Shown: one piece after another, positions 12,501 to 21,500 of the stretch
Layout of the letters: each line of letters opens with the position of its first letter
Numbering within the stretch: position 1 is the stretch's first letter
Assembly: GCA_949775045.1 (NCBI GenBank)
Contig: OX459096.1
Span: forward strand, 40,210,158-40,274,157
Direction: 5' to 3'
From: Metridium senile
Taxonomy: Eukaryota; Cnidaria; Anthozoa; Actiniaria; Metridiidae
DNA length: 64,000 bases
The notes under the pieces: model-generated
Databases searched by the model: none
Told to the model about the DNA's origin: nothing
What the model saw: only the letters and a program-made list of their open reading frames with translations
Position numbers and translations under genes: made by a program

Positions 12501-15500
12501 AATAAATATACCGAAAGCAAAATCGGCCACTAAACTTACTGGCTTAAAATGTCACAGTAAGTATATTGTATATCGCTTTAAGGGAGTCAAAATCGGCCAC
12601 TAAACTTACTGGCTTAAAATGTCACAGTAAGTATATATAATATCATGGTAAAGAGAGTCAAAATCGGCCACTAAACGTACTGGCCTAAAATGTCACAGTA
12701 AGTATATAGTTTATCTTAAAAGGAGTCAAAATCGGCCACTAAACTTACTGGCTTAAAATGTCACAGTAAGTATATATAATATGGTAAAGAGAGTCAAAAT
12801 CGGCCACTAAACTTACTGGCCTAAAATGTCACAGTAAGTATATTGTATATCTTAAAGGGAGTCAAAATCGGCCACTAAACTTACTGGCTTAAAATGTCAC
12901 AGTAAGTATATATAATATGTTAAAGAGAGTTACGCCACTAAATGTATGAGGAAGTGGTCTGAATTATCCAACGGAAAACACTGTCAATGTTTTGCAAATT
13001 AAACTGAACGGTTTGTTTTTCATTTTTATATGGTGACAATCATGTTTATTATGAAACCCTTTCACTTCCTTTTGTTTTGTTCAATATTTATATATTGCTT
13101 TCGAAAGCAAAATTCTAGCAAAATTAGTTTTATTCAATTTTTTGGTGCGGCTTCGCGGTTTTTATAGCCTACCCCACCCAAAAGCGAAGGGAGAGGGCCC
13201 TGGGAACGAGGTTGACCATCCTACACCTCCCTCCGTCATGCTATGATTATATAATAATATTATATAATAGATCTAGATAATAATTGTTTAATAACAAATA
13301 TAATAATAAATGATGAAAATGATCATAGTGTCATACAATTTATTTTCACTCTTATAAAAAAAGATTTACAAAAGCGTATAAAAAACATTTAATTAAACTT
13401 CACATTTTCCAATTTGGCGGAAAAATTAAAATTGTTTATCACAGTTGGACGGCTGTGTACCGATGGACATTGTGGCATCTGGTGCCCCACCTGGCCGCAG
13501 ACAAAACAGAAGGCTGGAAGAAAAAAACAAGAAAATCAGCATCTTCATAATTACAAATGACAATCAAGATCGAGTTATCAAGTATATTTTCAAAATGAAC
13601 AACAAGTTTGAAGTTGTGTACCATATTTCAATTTTATGTTTCATTCGCTCGTGTTTTATCCTTCTTACTAATGTTGAGGTGCCCTTTACTAATGTTTATT
13701 TTTGATACAAAATGTATATTTTGTGCTATGTACTGCTAAATATGTTGATAATTTTACATATTAAAATAGTCACGAAAAATTTGTATTAAAAATTTTTCTT
13801 TCTATCATTTTTCTTTCTTTTTGGATGATACTTTTTTTGTATGATTATTAAATTGTTGAGTGCTTTTATTTGATGTAAACTGTTCTGTATCAGGTAGCAC
13901 CACATTGCATTATAAACAAATATGACATTTCCCTGTTTTCATTGATGGCGGTAAATTCAATATATTCTTGTTATAACTGTGTAAAACGAGGTGCGATTTC
14001 TTACCCCCTCGTCTATCTTGTAAGACTAGTCCCCTCAAGTCCCGTTGAGGGAAACGGTCTGCTGGCCCGTTCTTCTGTTCGCATTCCTTCTTCGCCTCCT
14101 GCCCCTCTGCGCTTCGTTCAGATTCCTTCTATTGGTGTGATTGTTGTGCCGCTCAATAGGCCTGTTCACTTGCTCTTCTCTCTCCTGATCTCTTTGCCTT
14201 TCTCGCTCTCTTCTTCTTTCTTCTCTCTGTTCTCTTTCCTGCTCTGTCTCTTCATCTTCTTCATGGTCTCTTCTTCATTTTATATTTTTTTATTTAAGCC
14301 ACTACTTTAGTGACCGAATTTGTTTCAGTCGGTATACTATAAAATTATAAATATACTTACTGTGACATTTTAAGCCACTAAGTTTAGTGGCCGATTTTGA
14401 TGTCTGTAACTGATAATTGATTTATATACATACTGTAACATTTTAACCACTAAGTTTACTGGCTTAAAATGTCACAGTATGTATACTAGTATATATATTA
14501 TCGTATTACCGACATCGTTATTGGCTTAAAATGTATCAGTATATAGAATATGTTAGCGGCTTATTAAGTGGCACTCTCTCTAAGAACGGTCCAGTGACTT
14601 CATCTTTGGAAAATAGTTTTCCTTTATTTTTTGTGTGTTGAAAGGCATTTGGGTATAAGTCTCCAATGTGGATTTTTTTTTTGAAAAATTTTTTTTTTGG
14701 CTTCGCTACACGACCAAACACATTTTGCCCGTGTCGTCGTTAATTTGAGTCGATTTCGAACTTGAATTTTTGCACTTTTTAGAGTAGCACTGTGTCAAAA
14801 CAACAAAGGTTTTCAAAATTTCGAACAAACTTCCAAGATAACATATATTTCGAGTACTCTCTGGCATAAAATCAGAGCATTTCACTAAAATGTGAATAAA
14901 TACCATGAATATATATGGACCATGGTTTTTAGCTATTTCTTGAGAACCAAAAATGAACGAAATTCGATAAATAAAATCTCAAAAGTGGGACCTAAAAACA
15001 AACTTAAAACTACTTGAATGTCTCGAGTTATACTTATTTTCACAATATATAAAATAATATTTGCGGGTATCTTTCTACAATTAATGCAAGTAAAGATTTC
15101 CCGAAGCAACCGATCAATGATTTTTGCATAATTTACACTAATTAACGCCTAACTTCACAAACGCTAAAATCAACACAAAAATCATCTAAATATATATATT
15201 TTTTAATAAAATAGGCTAACGTTAACTGGGAAATACATATCCTAGAGATACTATTAAAATTGTCATGCATTTTGTCGAATAGCATGTGCAGTTTATTTGT
15301 TTTAGATTATTGAAGCGTATTCAATCAAACTGATAGACAAAGTGACTGTCACGCAACTTGTATACTTTCAAAACATTAATTATTCCTTTTATTGACATTA
15401 TTCCTTTTAATGACAAATAAGTATATTGTTTTTCCAGAATTTAATTTTATAAATTAAAGAGCATGTCTTTTGGCTTATATATAATTAGAATAAATTTGTA

Positions 15501-18500
15501 TAATTTTTTTATACTATATTTGTAAATGGCTAACGTGACATGCGTGACATCAAGATTACAATTGATTTTTGTTGAACTTAATTTTTTCTAACAAACGCGT
15601 TAAGATATAATTACTTTATTTGAAGTTATCTTGAAATATGTACATAACATAACAAAGAAAGTTTTGAGTATGGTTGAGATGATAAAGAACCTCTGTTTAT
15701 TTTGTGCATTAAAACCATGGAACTTCATGGAGAGCGACAATAACGAGAAGAAAATAACGTAAGTTATTATATGCAGTGCCGAAGCAAGGTATCGATTTAT
15801 ATACCCTGGACTTAAACTTATACGTTCCGAATCTTTATTATCATTCATATTGGTCTATTCAAACTGGTGGTCCATGGTAGGGGGGTCCACGAATGGGGGT
15901 CCATGGACCTGGTCCTGGACGGTGGTCAACAGCCCCCGGGGCTGCGTTATGTACTCACCCCTTGGTATGTTACGTGAAGTTAAAGCGCAATTTTCAATAT
16001 TTCGCAACAAACTGGTCTAACGCGAAGCTTTTTATAATAAAATTGAAAATTACGCACATTCCTTTATCATGTCAGTAAAATTAAAGATAAATTAACCTTA
16101 CTTCAGTTGCAGCCAGGAGGTAATGTCTACGACGCATGCGTCTATGGGTGGCATGGGTGGCCTAGCGGTGGGAGCGCTGGCCTTTCACCGCTGTGGTCCA
16201 GGTTGTAGTCCCGGCTAGGGCATGGATCATATGTGAGTTGAGTTTGTTTGATGTGTTCTTCTCTCCTATGCCACAAGGGTTTTTCTCCGGGTTATCCGGT
16301 TTTCCTCCCTCCGCAAAAATGAACATGTGAGTTGAATTGTGTGCAAAATAATTAACCTAGTAGGTAGTGAGTGTGTGTCTGAGTAATGCACACGTGTCCA
16401 GCTAGAACGATTGAGACGTTAAAAAAGTGATTTATTTCATTTCATTTCATTTCATTTCATTTTATTTTATTTTATTTTATTTATTTTTATATTATTTTAT
16501 TTTATTTTATTTTATTTTATTTTATTTTATTTTATTTTATTTTATTTTATTTTATTTTATTTTATTTTATTTTATTTTATTTTATTTTATTTTATTTTAT
16601 TTTATTTTATTTTATTTTATTTTATTTTATTTTATTTTATTTTATTTTATTTTATTTTATTTTATTTTATTTTATTTTATTTTATTTTATTTTATTTTAT
16701 TTTATTTTATTTTATTTTATTTTATTTTATTTTATTTTATTTTATTTTATTTTATTTTATTTTATTTTATTTTATTTTATTTTATTTTATTTTATTTTAT
16801 TTTATTTTATTTTATTTTATTTTATTTTATTTTATTTTATTTTATTTTATTTTATTTTATTTTATTTTATTTTATTTTATTTTATTTTATTTTATTTTAT
16901 TTTATTTTATTTTATTTTATTTTATTTTATTTTATTTTATTTTATTTTATTTTATTTTATTTTATTTTATTTTATTTTATTTTATTTTATTTTATTTTAT
17001 TTTATTTTATTTTATTTTATTTTATTTTATTTTATTTTATAACTGACGTAAGTAGGGCCAAATGTTGTCGTTACGTCCTGGGGAGGGTGAATGAAAGCCT
17101 GAATCACTCTACATTTCCCCGGGTGTTATGTCCATTGTTTCAATTCTCGGTCTTAGATGCTAAACTGTATTTTAAAGTAAAAAGTTGAAGCAAAAAATGT
17201 AAATCAGGCCATTATTAAAAGTCAATAAAAGTCAGCTCTTTTTTCATTTATTCTTTCATTCATTCTTATATTTTTTCATTCATTACTTCATTCATAAATT
17301 CATTCATACCATCTATCTATCGTATCCTCATAATCATATATAAGCATTTATGAATGCGTCTCATGCATTCAAAGTTAATTTGGTAATTTTTTTAAACTCA
17401 TTCAATTTAATCCAAAAACATTCACATTTGTTTTCGTAAAAACGGATGGCTTCGAAAAAAGTTTAATTCTTTTAATACGACATTATTTGAACATATCTAC
17501 AATAAATAGAAAGAGTTTTTGCACATTTGAATCGTTAAGATATGTCTTCAAAATTATTTTTATACGTTTTTTTTTTTTTTGAATGAAGTAATAGTTTTAT
17601 TATGCATCATCTTATGCGAATCAACTAAAAATCAATTGTTCTATCTGTCACGCGTGACACGATGATCTATTACAAACATAGTTTGAAATAACATTATACA
17701 ACTTATTCTAAGCCTAAAGACTGTTTGTGCTTCATAAAACTAATTTCTTGGAATAGGAATATTTTTGTCAAATGAATAATATTTTTTTGAAAGCATACAA
17801 GTTGAATTGCGTGACAGTCACTTTAGCTATCAATTTGATTGAAACCGCTTCAATAATCAAAAACAAATAAACTCGACAAAATGCATGACAATTTTAATAG
17901 TGCCTCTAGGATATGTATTTCCCAGTTAACTTTAGCCTATTTTATTAAAATATATATACATTTAGATGATTTTTGTGTTGATTTTAGCGTTTGTGAAGTT
18001 AGGCGTTATTTAGTGTAAATTATGCAAAAATCATTGATCGGTTGCTTCGGGAAATCTTTACTTGCATTAATTGTAGAAAGATACCCGCAAATATTATTTT
18101 ATATATTGTGAAAATAAGTATAACTCGAGACATTCAAGTAGTTTTAAGTTTGTTTTTAGGTCCCACTTTTGAGATTTTATTTATCGAATTTCGTTCATTT
18201 TTGGTTCTCAAGAAATAGCTAAAAACCATGGTCCATATATATTCATGGTATTTATTCACATTTTAGTGAAATGCTCTGATTTTATGCCAGAGAGTACTCG
18301 AAATATATGTTATCTTGGAAGTTTGTTCGAAATTTTGAAAAACTTTGTTGTTTTGACACAGCGCTACTCTAAAAAGTGCAAAAATTCAAGTTCGAAATCG
18401 ACTCAAATTAGCGACGACACGGGCAAAATGTGTTTGGTCGTGTAGCGAAGCCAAAAAAAAATGTTTTCAAAAAAAAAATCCACATTGGAGACTTATACCC

Positions 18501-21500
18501 AAATGCCTTTCAACACACAAAAAATAAAGGAAAACTATTTTCCAAAGATGAAGTCACCGGACCGTTCTTAGAGAGAGTGCCACTTAAGCCGTTACCTAAA
18601 GTCCGTTTGTGTGTATAACTACGTTACGCTTAAGACGATTTTTTTTCTAAGTATATATGTGTATTATATTATATCCTTATGTATATTGTATACATACATC
18701 TTATCTATCATTTATAAAGCTCGAACTGACTGTACGCTAGCTCGAAACGACTTATAATAAAGAGCTCGAAAACGAGAAAGCTCGAAACGACCCTGGAAGC
18801 CCTACATTCTGGTCGATGTCTGTGGACGAATTTCGTCCATTTCCTTCAAATAGTCTCATCTGAAGGAAACGTGTGCATGGATATGTTCGGAACTAAACTA
18901 TTATTGGTGCAACTGACGTTTCCTGGCCCTCCAGCTACACAAAATTTGCCACTAACTCTTCTTTTACTTTCGCTTCCAGTCGCCATGTTGAGATCACTCG
19001 AGCATTGAACACAACTGATGACGTCACAAGTCTGTTTTGACCGAGCGGAAAATGTCGCAATCAATCCGAAAACTCAAAAGGTTTTTAAATATGTGTTTTT
19101 CTATTATCTGAAATTTCTATTTCATAGGCACTTTAAGTAATGTTTAAGTCCGAAACTGATCGAGGACTGGACGGGAGGCTAGGCGCAGCCGAGGACTGGA
19201 ACTAATTCCGAATTGGAGGACTTTGACTTTTGAACGACTTCAAATCCTCATTAATTATTCTGAAGGAATCTTTGAATAAAAATGAACAATTTTGTATGGT
19301 AAAAAAAGAACTTTAAAGCCGAGGAGGGTTTTGAATTTAGCAAGAAAGATGGGGGTGGAATTACCATTTCATATAACTAAATTAACTATGGAAATGCATA
19401 TTGGAACTTGCATAAAAATGCACTGATTACGCTACAATGTACCACTTACAGTCATTTGACAAAACGTTGTCGCCGACCGGCTTCGCGACTACGCGACAAG
19501 CCCAAGCGGGAGTATGGGTAAAAATGAAATATGGCGAGTATATGAATGAATGAATGTGTGCTTTCGCGTTCTGTACAAAGAAATAAACCGTTGTATAGAG
19601 CGTGGAGATATCGACAAGTAAATAAATACTTCTTCAGTTTTCATGCAGAGGATTTGTGTCATCCAAATCAATCGCCAGGGTAAATCTAATAGAAACAAAA
19701 CACTGAGCTGAAAGTTCAAGATGTTGATAATATATGCAGCTTACTGCTTCAGTGATTTCTACCCATACTCCTTTTAGGGCTAGTCGCGTAGTCGCGAAGC
19801 CGGTCGGCGACAACGTTTTGTCAAATGACTGTATATTTCTACAATACTAGGATCGGCCTAAAGCATGCCGTGACAAGTAATCCCAAATCTGTACCAGTTG
19901 CATCGTGGCACGGGTCTATAAATGATTTTCGTGATTTAATACCTTGGTCTATAAACGATCGATTTTCTTAGCCGTTATCACTATTGTGTTCACATAAATT
20001 AATTTACTTTTACCTGAGGATGGTTTCATAATGAAACCGAAACGTTGTGACAGTGTGACTACTGAAACCGGGGACACCAAAACATGATTATCCAATCACG
20101 ATCGAGAATATGAACAATAGAATCTCTACAAATGTTTGGCTTTTTTGCTTAAAATACTAATAATTCTCATTATTATATGGCTTGATAATTTCCTGACAAC
20201 TGATTGGCTGGCGCGCGGTCTGTCCAGAGCCGTCTTGGACAACGTTGAGTTGAGCTATCTTTCGTTGCTTTTCATTCACTTTTAAAAAGCTTTGAAATTC
20301 CCAATAAGTTTTTCTACTAAAGTTAACAACGTCTTTGAAGTCAAGAAGTGTTATTGTCTTTCTTTTTCTGCATACAAAAGGTTCAAACATCTTAAAAAAG
20401 GTCGGTTTACTTGATTCTACGTCCTGTCAGCGCGATCCTCATGTATGACGAGCCCCGTACCCTAGATTTTGAACTTTGCGAAGAACATTAGGCGATGCAA
20501 ACTAACCGCAAATCCCACAGGGAGCCCGGCTTTATGTCGCTTTTATATGAAATAAATTATACAATGAAATAAAATATATTGTAATCATGAGAGCCTTTGG
20601 ATTTCCTGTGCTGTATTTAATCCTTGGAGTTTCCGGTAATGGATTAGCGTTACCGACCTGTGTGTGCCGTTGGTAACTTGAGAGCGCACTAGCGTAACGT
20701 ATTAGAGTAACGGCACGCCCTATAAACACACAGAAATATTTTTGTGTGTTTATTGGGTGTGCGTTACACTAATACGTTAGGTTTGAATTTCAAAGCGCTC
20801 TCAAGTTACCAACGGCACACACAGGTCAGTAACGCTAATCCATTACCGGAAACTCCAAGGATTAAATACAGCACAGGAAATCCAAAGGCTCTCATGATTA
20901 CAATATATTTTATTTCATTGTATAATTCATTTCATATAAAAGCGACATAAAGCCGGGCTCCCTGTGCAAATCCAATTAACTATGGACAGAATCGGTGTAG
21001 CTCATGTCATCAGCTTGGCATTGAGTTACATCGCTTGGATGTGATTCGCATAGGATCGGTTTAATTGTTCTACTTTATCGTCAATTTTATTGTTGAAAAC
21101 CCCTGAAGAACTTATCACATAATACAGTCTTTATCGAAAATATATCAGATATTTGATAAGAAAATGCTTGAAAAGAGTTACTCAAGATAAAAACATAAGA
21201 AGCTGTGCAGTTTATTATATTTACGTATACGTGGCCGCTAGATCTTTAAAGCATCAATAGTTTTAGCCGTGGAAGCTCGTTTGGATGGTAATAGCCTGGT
21301 TATTCTAGGAATGAGTTTTGAGAATGAATCCTTAAAACTTCGCTGCCCAACAGCTACCTCAAGCATTTTACCTAGAGAATAAATGTCGCTCTCGATCGAT
21401 TCTTGATGGCCCATGACTACTTCCGGAGCTAAATAGCTAGCGCTTGCAACATTTTTCCTTGCTCTTTTTTCTCCTTGTTCGATGCGTTTGCTTTTGCCAA

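Larger units (their letters stand above)
14555..18595. mobile_element. 4-kb foldback with ~1-kb inverted arms, split by a SINE and TTTTA tract
   Basis: The left arm (14555 to about 15600) and right arm (about 17600 to 18595) are mirror images at high identity. For example, GCACTCTCTCTAAGAACGG at 14571 returns inverted near 18565, and TAACGCCTAACTTCACAAAC at 15143 returns inverted near 17990. Similarity fades towards the centre. Frames of 61-66 codons appear in both arms only because the arms are copies. Between the arms lie a SINE and a long pentanucleotide tract. No recognisable transposase was seen. Confidence 0.75.
9341..19135. mobile_element. 9.8-kb composite unit bounded by matching inverted ends
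   Basis: The left end reads TTAAAGTGCCTATGAAACA (from 9341) and the right end is the inverse of TTAAAGTGCCTATGAAATA (to 19135). Further in, GTGACGTCATCAGTTGTGTT (9520-9539) has an exact inverted partner at 19008-19027. Two inward-facing broken reading frames start near the ends: Ser/Glu-rich at 9636 on plus and THAP-type at 18986 on minus. I read this as one old DNA transposon whose middle has been filled by tandem repeats, foldbacks and a SINE. A P-type (THAP) transposon is the likeliest parent. No clean target duplication is visible, so chance inverted neighbours of the same family are a possible alternative. Confidence 0.6.

Noticed and set aside
12345..12935. Regularly spaced repeats that at first glance look like a CRISPR array
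   Set aside because: The host is eukaryotic, the linkers are repetitive and not unique, units vary and some are inverted. It is a minisatellite.
13942..14310. 122-codon plus-strand frame
   Set aside because: CT-rich low-complexity sequence giving Ser/Leu/Phe runs; no motif and no splice partner.
16427..17188. 253-codon open frame of FILFY repeats
   Set aside because: It is the TTTTA pentanucleotide tract read in frame; a 5-base period gives a stop-free 15-base cycle by chance.
14536..18618. Matching 61-66 codon frames in both foldback arms (14536-14906 minus, 18245-18618 plus)
   Set aside because: Conservation reflects recent copying of the arms, with no sign of selection on codons. Low-complexity Lys/Phe runs come from A/T homopolymers.
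20157..20390. 77-codon minus-strand frame 'MFEPFVCRKRKTITLLDF'
   Set aside because: It looks faintly protein-like and lies in the kinase-bearing element, but I could not connect it to the kinase or to any family. Not strong enough for a call.
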